From assembly GCF_020177375.1 (NCBI RefSeq), contig NZ_JAIWHV010000001.1:310001-374000 (forward strand): a stretch of DNA of 64,000 nucleotides, in the 5' to 3' direction. This stretch comes from Saliphagus infecundisoli. Its GTDB lineage: Archaea > Halobacteriota > Halobacteria > Halobacteriales > Natrialbaceae. The position numbers and the translations under genes were made by a program. The notes under the pieces are model-generated. The model had not been told where the DNA came from and did not search any database. It saw only the letters and a program-made list of their open reading frames with translations. Below are positions 8,835 to 16,969 of the stretch, piece after piece; the first letter of the stretch is position 1, and each line of letters starts with the position of its first letter.

Positions 8835-9635
8835 ATGCCAGCAATCGATCCGTTCGACGCCGAGCGACCGATCGTCGGGATGGTCCACCTCCAACCGTTG
8901 CCGGGCGCACCCGGATTCGACGGCGATCGGGGAGCCATCCGCGAGCGCGCGCTCGCCGACGCCCGGGCGCTCGAGGCGGGCGGGGTAGACGGCCTGATCG
9001 TCGAGAACTTCGGCGACGCACCGTTCTACCCGGAGGGGGTCCCGGCCCACGTCGTAAGCGAGATGACCGCCGTCGCGGGCGAACTGCGGGAGGCGGTCGA
9101 GGTTCCGGTGGGAATCAACGTCCTCAGAAACGACGCCGAGGCGGCCCTCGCGGTCGCGGGCGCGGTCGGCGCCGACGTCGTCCGGGTGAACGTCCACGTC
9201 GGGACCGCCGCGACCGATCAGGGTGTTCTCGAAGGCAGGGCCCACGAGACGGTCCGCCTGCGCGAGCGGGTCGCCCCCGACGTCGCGATCCTCGCGGACG
9301 TCCACGTCAAACACGCTTCGCCGGTCGGCGATCGGGGGATCGAGCGCGCGGCCCGAGAGACCGCAGAGCGCGGGCTCGCCGACGGGATCGTCGTTTCGGG
9401 ACCCGGTACGGGCGAGGAGGCGGGAGTCGAGGACGTCGAGCGGGTCGCCGACGCACTCTCGGAGCTCGACGTGCCGGTGTTCGTCGGCAGCGGCGTCACC
9501 GCAGACACCATCGGCTCCGTCTTCGAGGCGGGCGCCGACGGCGCCATCGTCGGTTCGGTGCTCGAACGCGGGGGCGAGGCCGGAAACCCGGTCGAGGAGG
9601 AACGGGTCCGGGAGGTCGTCGCCGCACGACCCTGA
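8835..9635 (+). CDS. BtpA/SgcQ family TIM-barrel protein
   Basis: The product has 266 residues, starts MPAIDPFDAERPIVGMVHLQ and shows the BtpA pattern: GMVHLQPLPGAP, DGLIVENFGD, VPVGINVLRND, VRVNVHVG, ILADVHVKHA and GSGVTADTI. The cyanobacterial member BtpA stabilises photosystem I; archaeal members have no established role and resemble phosphate-binding barrels. The stop codon at 9633-9635 directly abuts the stop codon of the convergent dUTPase-like gene, so the two transcripts must overlap at their 3' ends. Confidence 0.88.
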   Translation: MPAIDPFDAERPIVGMVHLQPLPGAPGFDGDRGAIRERALADARALEAGGVDGLIVENFGDAPFYPEGVPAHVVSEMTAVAGELREAVEVPVGINVLRNDAEAALAVAGAVGADVVRVNVHVGTAATDQGVLEGRAHETVRLRERVAPDVAILADVHVKHASPVGDRGIERAARETAERGLADGIVVSGPGTGEEAGVEDVERVADALSELDVPVFVGSGVTADTIGSVFEAGADGAIVGSVLERGGEAGNPVEEERVREVVAARP

Positions 9636-10058
9636 CTACTCGAGGAGCGTCGAGACGCGGGCGTTCTCCTTCAGATCGAGGCCGGCGCCGCCGACCGCGA
9701 GCGGGAGAAGCGGGAGGTGTTCGGTGACCCGGACGGTCGGATGGCTCGCGCCGCGGGCGAGCAGTTCGTTGCGGGGCTGGAGACACAGCGGCCCCTCGCC
9801 CGCGAGGAACTCGTTGTGCTGGAGGACGTACTGACCGGCCTCGAGATGCCACCACTCGTAGTCGTCGTCCGGATCTCGCTTCTCGGTTCCGACGGGCGCC
9901 AGGTCGGCGTCGGCGAGTTCGTCGCCGCCGAAGTCGATGCTGCCGGGCTTCTCGACCTCGTAAATCGCGCTGACCGTGAGGTCGATCCCCTCCTCTCCGA
10001 TCTGGACCGGTTCGTACACCAGGTTCTCGACGCGCTCGCGGACGTCGTTCGGGGCCAT
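9636..10058 (-). CDS. dUTPase/dCTP-deaminase-like protein
   Basis: The product has 140 residues from ATG 10058 (MAPNDVRERV); a start nine codons earlier is possible. The segment EEGIDLTVSAIYEV matches the substrate-contact motif of the dUTPase/dCTP deaminase fold, and QYVLQHNEFLAGEGPLCLQPRNELLARG matches the beta-strand region where these enzymes assemble as trimers. Such enzymes remove dUTP or convert dCTP to dUTP; here the distal motifs are weak, so the activity could differ. It lies convergent with the BtpA-like gene with no spacing. Confidence 0.7.
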   Translation of the reverse strand: MAPNDVRERVENLVYEPVQIGEEGIDLTVSAIYEVEKPGSIDFGGDELADADLAPVGTEKRDPDDDYEWWHLEAGQYVLQHNEFLAGEGPLCLQPRNELLARGASHPTVRVTEHLPLLPLAVGGAGLDLKENARVSTLLE

Positions 10059-10160
10059 ACGGGAGCCGACGGGCTCGCGGGCCAAAAAACGTGCCGACGG
10101 CTCCGACCGAGCGGTCGCCGGCGCCGGTAGAACTATCGGCTCCCGGCGGGACCGTCTAGT

Positions 10161-10853
10161 ATGTCATCGGTGCTCTCCGAGGAGGTGGCACGGTTCGTCC
10201 GCGCGGCGGGTCCCGACCCCGACGACACCCTCGTGGAAATGCACGAGTTCGCCGAACGGGAGGGATTTCCCAACGTCGGCCCCGACGTCGGCTCGTTCCT
10301 TCGGCTGGTCGCCCGGACGACCGATGCCGAGCGGGTCTTCGAGTTCGGCTCCGGCTACGGCTATTCGGCCTACTGGTTCGCCCAGGCCCTTCCCGACGAC
10401 GGCGAGGTCGTCCTCACGGAGGTAGACGAAGGGGAACTCGAGATGGCCCGCGACTACATGGCCGAGGGCGGCCACGACGGCGTCGCCCGCTACGAACTCG
10501 GTGACGCCTTGGAGACGGTCGAACGCTACGACGGTCCCTTCGACGTCGTCCTGATCGATCACCAGAAGGAACGCTACCCCGAGGCGTTCGAGGCGATCAA
10601 GCCGAAGGTGCCCGTCGGTGGTGCCGTCGTCGCCGACAACGCGATGCGGGCCGGCCCCCTCGAGTTCGAGACCCTCCTGGCGGTGCTCGAAAGCGGGGAC
10701 GACAGCGAGCGCACGGAACTCCTCTCGGAGGCGAACGAGATGACCCGCGGGGTCGCGGAGTACCTCCGAACCGTACGCCGGGACCCCGATTTCGAGACGG
10801 TCGTCCTCCCGCTCGGGGAGGGGATCGCGCTGAGCTACCGGGTTCGGGAGTAG
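10161..10853 (+). CDS. SAM-dependent O-methyltransferase, COMT-like
   Basis: The product has 230 residues with the class I methyltransferase core. Motif I is FEFGSGYGYSAYWFA near residue 56, followed by VVLTEVDEGELEMARDYM, a motif with the acidic DVVLIDHQKERYPEAFE and a metal-site-like VVADNAMRAGP. This resembles the catechol/caffeoyl-CoA O-methyltransferase group, which uses a divalent metal. The substrate cannot be told. It is a single gene in a region of alternating strands. Confidence 0.88.
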   Translation: MSSVLSEEVARFVRAAGPDPDDTLVEMHEFAEREGFPNVGPDVGSFLRLVARTTDAERVFEFGSGYGYSAYWFAQALPDDGEVVLTEVDEGELEMARDYMAEGGHDGVARYELGDALETVERYDGPFDVVLIDHQKERYPEAFEAIKPKVPVGGAVVADNAMRAGPLEFETLLAVLESGDDSERTELLSEANEMTRGVAEYLRTVRRDPDFETVVLPLGEGIALSYRVRE

Positions 10854-10909
10854 CCACCGGAGGTCCTGTCCGCTCGATCTCCCGTCCGAGCGATCGCGTT
10901 CAGCCGGGT

Positions 10910-11341
10910 TCAGTTGTTGCTGTATTCGATCTCGCCCTCGACGGTCGCGGGCTCGACGACTCGGCTGCCGTACTCCCGGAAACCCAGGAAGGCGGTCGTG
11001 GCGCCTGCGACGAGCAGGGCGGTCCAGGTCGCCGTCCGCACGGCGGCGTCGCCGCCGGCCGGCAACGGCCCGTATCCTCCCGCCTCGCCCGCGGCGGCGA
11101 CCGCCGCGAGAGCGACGACCGCGACCCAGAGCGCGATGGCGGTTCGTGCGAGCCGGACGCGGTCGGCCGAGCGGGCGTACCGGGCCGTCGCGTAGACGCC
11201 AGCGACGGTCGCGGAAAGCGCGAGAACGACCCTCGGGGTGGCCGAGAGCGGGGCGTCGGCGAGGCCCGCGAGCGCGAAGCAAGCGAGGGCGGCGAGCAGT
11301 GATCGGGCGGAGTGGGAAAGTGGCGAAACCACGTCGGACAC
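10910..11341 (-). CDS. Four-helix membrane protein of unknown function
   Basis: The product has 143 residues from GTG 11341 (reading VSDVVSPLSHSARSLL). The frame is open upstream, but that stretch is antisense-free noise inside the ion channel gene, and a TATA-like box at 11368 fits this GTG as a leaderless start. Four hydrophobic helices lie at about 11-30, 35-52, 67-87 and 100-122, followed by a short acidic tail ending EYSNN. No family is recognised. It lies just downstream of the channel gene on the same strand but has its own probable promoter inside the gap. Confidence 0.65.
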   Translation of the reverse strand: MSDVVSPLSHSARSLLAALACFALAGLADAPLSATPRVVLALSATVAGVYATARYARSADRVRLARTAIALWVAVVALAAVAAAGEAGGYGPLPAGGDAAVRTATWTALLVAGATTAFLGFREYGSRVVEPATVEGEIEYSNN

Positions 11342-11367
11342 CGTGTTGGCGCCAGGAGTCCGCGCCC

Positions 11368-11377
11368 GTACATATAG
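11368..11377 (-). promoter_or_regulatory. TATA-like box upstream of the four-helix membrane protein
   Basis: On the minus strand the sequence reads ctatatgtac, centred about 31 nt before the GTG at 11341 and directly after the stop codon of the channel gene. Confidence 0.5.
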
Positions 11378-11384
11378 CTGTTGG

Positions 11385-12422
11385 CTACGGGTCCGGTTGG
11401 TGTGTGGTGGCACGCGACTCGTCTTCCCCGACGGGCGGCCATTCCCAGGCGTCGGCCCGGGCGATCCCCAGGAGCCTGCGCCGGCGGTCCTCGATCTCCG
11501 AGACGGCCCTCTCGAGCGTCCGATCCTCGACGGTCCCGATGGAGTCCTCGCGGAGTCGGTCGAGGTCGGGGGCGGGAGGCACCTCGTCGGCGGGGTCGAT
11601 GAAGGCCGTTTCGAGCGTGTCGAGATAGGTATCGACGCTCGAGCGTGCGCTCGCAAGGAGCACCGGGTCCGGCCGGTCCGCGGGCTCGACGCCGCTTTCG
11701 AGAATGGTCAGCGCCTCGTCGAGGATCGGGACCGCCACTGCGGAGGCCCGCGAGGGCTGGTCGCTGTGGTAGTAGTGGAGGACCGGGTACGCCTTGTGCT
11801 TGTCCGCGAGCAGGCTGAGGTCGTTGGCCAGCGACTCGAGAGGAAGCCCGAGTTCGCCGAACTCGCCTTCGGTTTCGTCCCAGCCCGTCCGGACGAACGA
11901 CTCGGGACGGTCCCCGAGACCGGTGACGTCGCTCGCGAACGATCGTTTCTCCGAGACCGCACCGAGGACGGTGACGACGTAGGAGATCCCGAGCGTGACG
12001 AACGCCATTCCCGTTGCCGTCGTGAACGAACTCGCGATCTCCCAGACGCCCCCGGCGGGCGTGTAGTCGCCGTTCCCGTTCGTGAACATGGTGTAGGCGA
12101 CGTAGTAGATCCGGCCGGTCCAGGAGGCTGGCTCGCCAGTCTGGGTGCTGAGGAGTGCCGGGCTCCCGCCGGCGAAAAGCAGCGTCCAGCCGAGCCAGAG
12201 GAGTCCGATCCACATCGCGAGCGTAAGCGAGAGGACGAGCGGACCGGCCACCCCGAGCAGCCCCCGGTCGTCGCTCGCCCGCCGGAGCCCGTACCAGGTC
12301 CAGGTCGTCAGCCGGGCCGAGAGGGGACCCGATCCCCCATCGACCCACAGCGTCGTCCAGATGACGTCTACGACCACGGCGAGGAGGACGACCGTGCCGA
12401 CCGCGAGGTAGAGCGAGTCCAT
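11385..12422 (-). CDS. Two-helix potassium channel-like protein with long cytosolic domain
   Basis: The product has 345 residues. An N-terminal membrane helix (about 5-25) and another at 60-82 precede a pore region in which MFTNGNGDYTP takes the place of the potassium filter TVGYGD, followed by the inner helix (about 130-155). Residues 160-345 form a soluble, mostly helical acidic domain with no recognised RCK fold. The filter keeps T, both G and D of TxGxGD but replaces V and Y by Asn. Ion selectivity is therefore uncertain; relaxed cation selectivity is possible. The C-terminal domain is presumably cytosolic and regulatory. Confidence 0.8.
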   Translation of the reverse strand: MDSLYLAVGTVVLLAVVVDVIWTTLWVDGGSGPLSARLTTWTWYGLRRASDDRGLLGVAGPLVLSLTLAMWIGLLWLGWTLLFAGGSPALLSTQTGEPASWTGRIYYVAYTMFTNGNGDYTPAGGVWEIASSFTTATGMAFVTLGISYVVTVLGAVSEKRSFASDVTGLGDRPESFVRTGWDETEGEFGELGLPLESLANDLSLLADKHKAYPVLHYYHSDQPSRASAVAVPILDEALTILESGVEPADRPDPVLLASARSSVDTYLDTLETAFIDPADEVPPAPDLDRLREDSIGTVEDRTLERAVSEIEDRRRRLLGIARADAWEWPPVGEDESRATTHQPDP

Positions 12423-12581
12423 GCGGACCGGCTACCGCTCCTGGCCCCCTCAACCCTCACCCGGGTACTGACACGGATTTTTAGGCACCGCCGGAGAGCG
12501 ATCCACTCGAAAACGTCGCGCGGCCCGTGGCTGGTTCCGGCTCTCGCCGGCTGTGGCCGTCCGTTCGAAACCGCCGAGAAA

Positions 12582-12935
12582 CTACTCGTCGGTTTCGTCT
12601 TCGGGTTCGGGTTCGCCGCGGACGAAGGCGGCCTCGGCGCTTTCCTGGCCGGCGTCGGCGGTGGGTCCTTCGAGGAGGGTCGCGAAGTCGTCGACCTCGT
12701 CGTACTGGTCCCGGTAGACCAGCGCGGCTTTCCCCGTTTGAGTGATCTCGTAGAGGCCCGAGCGTTCGGCGGGGCCGATCTTTCTGACCAGTCCGTAGTC
12801 CTCGAGGACGGGCAGGCGGGTATTGATGTTCTTGCGGCTCTTGTCCGTGTGGGCCTGGAGGTTCGTCGCGACGTTGCGTCCCGTCTCCTCTAAGGCCGCC
12901 AGGATCAGGAAGTCCGTGGGTCGTCGGAGTTTCAT
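12582..12935 (-). CDS. Winged helix-turn-helix regulator, PhiH1-like
   Basis: The product has 117 residues. The wHTH occupies about 5-75: RPTDFLILAALEETGRNVATN, then DKSRKNINTRLPVLEDYGLV and a wing GLYEITQTGKAAL. The remainder is an acidic tail ending EPEDETDE. Small regulators of this type are common in haloarchaea and resemble the PhiH1 phage repressor. A TATA-like box lies about 28 nt before the start, indicating leaderless expression. The target is unknown; the Tat lipoprotein gene upstream on the same strand (78 bp away) may share its transcript. Confidence 0.82.
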   Translation of the reverse strand: MKLRRPTDFLILAALEETGRNVATNLQAHTDKSRKNINTRLPVLEDYGLVRKIGPAERSGLYEITQTGKAALVYRDQYDEVDDFATLLEGPTADAGQESAEAAFVRGEPEPEDETDE

Positions 12936-12958
12936 GGCCGAAAACAGGCGTTCTGATC

Positions 12959-12967
12959 GAATAGGTC
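12959..12967 (-). promoter_or_regulatory. TATA-like box of the wHTH regulator
   Basis: On the minus strand it reads gacctattcg, centred about 28 nt before the ATG at 12935, with no ribosome binding site. Confidence 0.4.
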
Positions 12968-13013
12968 TTCCGGCTATCCACGTCGGGTACCGCCACCGGT
13001 TATCGGCGGGCGG

Positions 13014-13598
13014 TCACTCCGTGGAGGCGCCGACCTCCGGCGGGTGACGTCTCGACTCGATCCCCGCGACCACCAGTTCGGCGTACTCGTCGACGGAGTA
13101 GGTCCCCCGGTCGAAGCGCTCGGCCCACGCCGCCTCTACCTCCGCGGTCCCGAACGATTCGGGCGCCGTATCGAGGATCGTGATCTCGAGGAACTCGCTG
13201 TCCTCGCCCGCGCCGACGAGCGCCGCGTAGGCGCCCGCGATCGGGCCGATGCCGTGGAGGATCCCCTCCTCGTAGAGCTCCCCGGAGACGTACTCGACCG
13301 TCAGCACGTCGGCCGTCCGCTCGATCGTGTGGATCTCGAGGTCCCGGGCCTCGAGGACGGCGGCGAGGTCGTCCTCGTCGACGATCTCCCGGTCGGCGGT
13401 CGCCTCGATCCCGTCGGCGACGACGTCCGTCGGTTTCGTGACGGGGAGGTCGGGAAGCCACGCCGAGACGGGCGTCTTCGTGTTCGGCGGGAACTCCTCG
13501 CCGACGTCCGCGGTACACCCTGCGAGCGCCGTACTCGCCGCCGCGCCGGCGAGAGCGAGCAGCCGCCGACGCGACGGGGAGCGGTCGAAGCCGTCCAT
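13014..13598 (-). CDS. Tat-exported lipoprotein of unknown function
   Basis: The product has 194 residues from ATG 13598. The N-terminus carries a twin-arginine signal (SRRRLLALAGAAAST) ending in the lipobox LAGC at about residue 28, so the mature protein should be anchored outside the membrane by a lipidated cysteine, as is usual for haloarchaeal secreted proteins. The remainder is an acidic alpha/beta domain with no recognised family (for example LEARDLEIHTIERTADVLTV, then GIGPIAGAYAALVGAG). A much longer open frame on this strand is antisense to the antiporter gene and is not used. Confidence 0.8.
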   Translation of the reverse strand: MDGFDRSPSRRRLLALAGAAASTALAGCTADVGEEFPPNTKTPVSAWLPDLPVTKPTDVVADGIEATADREIVDEDDLAAVLEARDLEIHTIERTADVLTVEYVSGELYEEGILHGIGPIAGAYAALVGAGEDSEFLEITILDTAPESFGTAEVEAAWAERFDRGTYSVDEYAELVVAGIESRRHPPEVGASTE

Positions 13599-13676
13599 AC
13601 CTCCCCTTCGTCCGGCCGGCCTTGGGACTGTCCCTGCACGGCCCACCCTTTTGGGGGCCGCCCCGCTACCGGGGGT

Positions 13677-14936
13677 ATGGTCCTCGAGCTGTACGAGGTC
13701 GGCCTGGTCGTCGTCGGCGCTCTCCTCTTCGGCGTCGCGGTGCTCCCGCGGTACGTCACCCAACGAGCGATCTCGCTGCCGCTTTTCTTCGTCGGGTTCG
13801 GGATGGTCGTCTTCGCGCTTCCGATCGGACTCCCGGCGCCCGATCCCCTGGAACAGGGCGAGACGACCGAGCGGCTCGCGGAGTTCGTCGTCGTCGTCGC
13901 GCTGATGGCGATCGGGCTGAAGATCGACCGCCCGCCCGGGCTCCGGGAGTGGGCCTCGACGTGGCGGCTGCTCGCGATCACGATGCCGCTGTCGATCGCC
14001 GGTGCGGCCGTCCTGGGCCGGTGGCTCGTCGGCCTCGTCGTCCCCTCGGCGATCCTGCTGGGGGCGGTCATCGCGCCGACCGACCCCGTGTTGGCCTCGG
14101 AGGTCCAGGTCGAAGAGCCCGGCGAGGGCGAGGAGGAAGGCGCCGACGTGCCGGCCGAGGAGCGCGGGGACGAGGTCCGGTTCGCGCTCTCCTCGGAGGC
14201 CGGGCTCAACGACGGGCTGGCCTTCCCGTTTACGAACCTGGCGATCGCGGTCGCGCTCGTCGGCGCCGCCCCGGGCAACTGGCTCGGCGAGTGGCTCCTC
14301 GTCGAGGTCTTCTACCGGATCGTCGTCGGGGTCGTCCTCGGGGCCGGCCTGGGCTGGCTGATCGCGCGCGTGGTCTTCGGGGCCTCGCCGGAGACCCGGA
14401 TCGCCGAGTCGGTCCAGGGTCTGGAGGCGGTCGCCGGCACGCTCCTCGTCTACGGAGCCACCGAACTCGTCGGCGGCTACGGGTTCATCGCCGTCTTCGT
14501 CGCCGCCCTCTCGCTCCGGAGCTACGAGCGCTCCCACGACTACAACGAGGCCCTCCACGAGGTGAGCGAGCTGGCCGAACAGGTCGCGATGGGGCTGCTC
14601 ATGCTCTTTTTCGGCGGCGCGATCGTCGGCGGGCTGCTGGCGCCCCTGACCGTCGAGGCCGCGCTCGCGGCCGTCGCCATCGTCTTCGTCGTCCGCCCGC
14701 TGGCGGGACTGGTCGGACTGATCGGGTTCGATCGGGACCTCCTCGAGCGGGGGACCATCGCGTTCTTCGGGATTCGCGGCATCGGCTCGTTTTACTACCT
14801 CGCCCACGCGCTCACCGAGGCCGCCTTTGCCGACGCGGACCTGCTGTGGGCGCTCGTCGGCGCGGTCGTCCTGCTCTCGGTCGTCGTCCATGGGATCACG
14901 GCGACGCCGGTCGTCGATCGGCTCGACGGACGCTGA
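13677..14936 (+). CDS. Cation:proton antiporter, CPA family (Na+/H+)
   Basis: The product has 419 residues with about 12 hydrophobic helices. Signature elements are APTDPVLAS near residue 138 (the TDP ion-binding unwound helix of NhaP/CPA1 proteins), SSEAGLNDGLAFP near 178, and RGIGSFYYL near 360. An acidic cytosolic loop (EEPGEGEEEGADVPAEERGD, about 148-167) lies between helices. It likely exchanges Na+ for H+ across the plasma membrane, needed for salt and pH homeostasis. ATG 13677 lies about 27 nt after the T-rich acccttttgggg; the frame upstream is antisense to the lipoprotein gene, which is transcribed divergently. Confidence 0.92.
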   Translation: MVLELYEVGLVVVGALLFGVAVLPRYVTQRAISLPLFFVGFGMVVFALPIGLPAPDPLEQGETTERLAEFVVVVALMAIGLKIDRPPGLREWASTWRLLAITMPLSIAGAAVLGRWLVGLVVPSAILLGAVIAPTDPVLASEVQVEEPGEGEEEGADVPAEERGDEVRFALSSEAGLNDGLAFPFTNLAIAVALVGAAPGNWLGEWLLVEVFYRIVVGVVLGAGLGWLIARVVFGASPETRIAESVQGLEAVAGTLLVYGATELVGGYGFIAVFVAALSLRSYERSHDYNEALHEVSELAEQVAMGLLMLFFGGAIVGGLLAPLTVEAALAAVAIVFVVRPLAGLVGLIGFDRDLLERGTIAFFGIRGIGSFYYLAHALTEAAFADADLLWALVGAVVLLSVVVHGITATPVVDRLDGR

Positions 14937-15005
14937 CTCCGCCGGGACCCGCGACCGGGTTCCGGAACCCGAACGACTACCCGGACGGGCGACCATCGGG
15001 AACGT

Positions 15006-15236
15006 ATGACAACCGTCGAGATCGAATACTGCGTCCCGTGTGGCCACCTCGACCGGGCTCAGGACCTCCAGGAGGAGCTGTTGACGACGTTCGGTCGGGA
15101 TCTCGAGTCGGTCGCGCTCGTGACCGAGGACGGAGGAACCTTCCGGGTCCACGTCGACGACGAGTTGGTCTTCGACGTCGACGAGGAGGGGTACGACGCC
15201 GACGCGATCGTCGACCGGGTCCGCGATCGGCTGTAG
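15006..15236 (+). CDS. Rdx/SelW-like thioredoxin-fold protein (CxxC)
   Basis: The product has 76 residues. It starts MTTVEIEYCVPCGHLDRAQD with a CVPC redox pair at residues 9-12 where selenoprotein W relatives have CxxU. The length, early strand and EGYDADAIVDRVRDRL end match the SelW/SelT/SelH (Rdx) family. It is probably a cytosolic thiol-disulfide redox protein. Both positions are ordinary cysteine codons, so no selenocysteine is involved. It stands alone between the antiporter and the aldo/keto reductase genes, all on the plus strand. Confidence 0.9.
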   Translation: MTTVEIEYCVPCGHLDRAQDLQEELLTTFGRDLESVALVTEDGGTFRVHVDDELVFDVDEEGYDADAIVDRVRDRL

Positions 15237-15311
15237 GCGGGGTGGCCGGGCGAGCGCCGGTCGCCCGCGGCCGGTGTCGACGCTGGTGACTCCGGACGGG
15301 CCCCCGAGACA

Positions 15312-15320
15312 GCTTTATGC
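15312..15320 (+). promoter_or_regulatory. TATA-like box of the aldo/keto reductase gene
   Basis: The sequence gctttatgc is centred 26 nt before the ATG at 15342, consistent with a leaderless message. Confidence 0.5.
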
Positions 15321-15341
15321 CCGGACCCCGACGCTCGTGGT

Positions 15342-16223
15342 ATGCGAACGCGTCCGCTGGGAGAGACAGGCCAGGAGAGTACCGTCATGACCTTCGGCGC
15401 CATCGCGCTCAACTGGCTCGAACAGGAGGGCGCCGACCAGATGGTCGAACTCGTTCTCGATCGGGGGATCAACCATTTCGACGTCGCTCCGACGTACGGC
15501 GACGCCGAACTCAAACTCGCGCCGAAACTCGGCGAGTACCGCGAGGAGATCTTTCTGGGCTGTAAGACCCAGGAACGGGACTACGACGGGGCGCGCGAGA
15601 AGCTCGAGGCCTCGCTCGACCGCCTCGAGGTCGACCACATCGACCTCTACCAGGTCCACGGCCTCGAATACGAGTCCGAACTCGACGAGATCACCAGGGA
15701 AGGGGGCGCGCTCGCCGCCTTTCGCGACGCGAAAGACGAGGGGCTGGTCGACCACATCGGGCTCACCAGCCACGGCAATCCCCAGCTCATTCTCGACGCG
15801 ATCGACCGGATCGACGATCTGGAGACGCTGATGTTCCCGATGAACCCCGTCGTCGCGGGGAAAGAGGGTCCCGACCACGACTACGCCGCGGTGCTCGAGC
15901 GCGCGAGCGAGGAGGGGATCGGAACGCTGGGGATCAAGGCGTTCGCGAAGGGGCCCTGGCCCGAGGACCTTTCCGAGGACGAACGGCCGTACGCCAACTG
16001 GTACGAACCCGTCGACACCCCCGAGGAGACGAGAGAACGGTTCGACTTCGCGCTTTCCCAGGGCCTCTCGAGCGTCATCAACGCGGGCGACCCGAAGCTG
16101 GTCGCGATGGCGCTGGACGCCGCCGAGCGGTTCGAAGGGGAGATGGACGACCCCGCCCAGCGCTCGCTGATCGAGCGCCTGCGCCACGCCGAGAGCCCGG
16201 TTCCCGAACAGCTCCACCACTAG
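15342..16223 (+). CDS. Aldo/keto reductase
   Basis: The product has 293 residues and begins MRTRPLGETGQESTVMTFG. It shows the AKR barrel: GINHFDVAPTYGDAE (catalytic Asp and Tyr at about 47 and 51), KTQERDYDGAREKLEASLDRL (catalytic Lys), VDHIDLYQVHG (catalytic His) and a C-terminal NADP-binding region. It probably reduces aldehydes or ketones with NADPH. The stop codon (16221-16223) is followed at once by the ATG of a methyltransferase, so the two are translated from one message. Confidence 0.92.
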   Translation: MRTRPLGETGQESTVMTFGAIALNWLEQEGADQMVELVLDRGINHFDVAPTYGDAELKLAPKLGEYREEIFLGCKTQERDYDGAREKLEASLDRLEVDHIDLYQVHGLEYESELDEITREGGALAAFRDAKDEGLVDHIGLTSHGNPQLILDAIDRIDDLETLMFPMNPVVAGKEGPDHDYAAVLERASEEGIGTLGIKAFAKGPWPEDLSEDERPYANWYEPVDTPEETRERFDFALSQGLSSVINAGDPKLVAMALDAAERFEGEMDDPAQRSLIERLRHAESPVPEQLHH

Positions 16224-16931
16224 ATGGTCCCCACGACCGTCTCGACCGCCCTCGCCGACCGGCCGGTCGCGGGGACGGTCTGTCTCGAGGCGGGCGCCGG
16301 AACCGGCAACACGACCGCTGGACTGCTCGCGGCCGGCGCCGACCGGGTGTACGCACTCACGGACGACCCCGAGCACGCGCGACTGGTCGCCGACCGGTTC
16401 GCCGACGCCGGGGACCGCCTCGCGACCGTCGAGGCCGACCTCCGGGAGTGCCCGCTCGCCGACGATTCCGTCGAACTGATCACGGCCCACGCGCTCTGTA
16501 ACCTCCTCGAACCCGTTGCACTCGAGGCCGTCGCCGCCGAGTTGACGCGGGTCGCGGCCCCCGGCGCCCACCTCCTGGTCGACGACTACGCGCCGCCGCC
16601 CGAGGACGCCGCCGTCGGGCGGCTGTTCGCCGTAGAGAACGCGGCCGCCTCGCTGGCGACCGGCCGCCCGGCGCTCACCTTCTACCCGTCGTCGGTCCTG
16701 CGGGCGGCGTTTTCGGCCCACGGCTGGACCGTCGACCGGGAGCTGACCCTGCTGGATCCGGTTCCCTGGACGGCGAGCCATATCGAAGCCCACGCCGAGG
16801 CCGTCCGGTCTGCGGCCGCCTCGCTTTCCCCGACATCGCGGGAGGCGCTGCTCGCCGAACTCGAGGGGGTTCTCGACGACATCGAGCCGGAGTCCGTCGG
16901 CGAGATGTACGGGCTCGCGATGCGGTACTGA
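16224..16931 (+). CDS. Class I SAM-dependent methyltransferase
   Basis: The product has 235 residues. Motif I CLEAGAGTGNTTAGLLAAGA lies near residue 22, followed by VYALTDDPEHARLV and ADLRECPLADDSVELITAHA, a Rossmann methyltransferase core. The C-terminal half is helical. Methyl acceptor unknown. The ATG abuts the stop codon of the aldo/keto reductase gene, which argues for translational coupling. The first residue choice is therefore well supported. Confidence 0.88.
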   Translation: MVPTTVSTALADRPVAGTVCLEAGAGTGNTTAGLLAAGADRVYALTDDPEHARLVADRFADAGDRLATVEADLRECPLADDSVELITAHALCNLLEPVALEAVAAELTRVAAPGAHLLVDDYAPPPEDAAVGRLFAVENAAASLATGRPALTFYPSSVLRAAFSAHGWTVDRELTLLDPVPWTASHIEAHAEAVRSAAASLSPTSREALLAELEGVLDDIEPESVGEMYGLAMRY

Positions 16932-16969
16932 ACGATGGGTTCTTTGGGCCCGCCAGAGGGGAGTGAGGT

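Noticed and set aside
13599-15152. A 500-codon minus-strand open frame before the lipoprotein
   Set aside because: Antisense to the Na+/H+ antiporter; the Tat signal at 13598 marks the real start.
15006-15236. A selenocysteine in the SelW-like protein
   Set aside because: Both redox positions are cysteine codons (CVPC) and the frame has no in-frame TGA.
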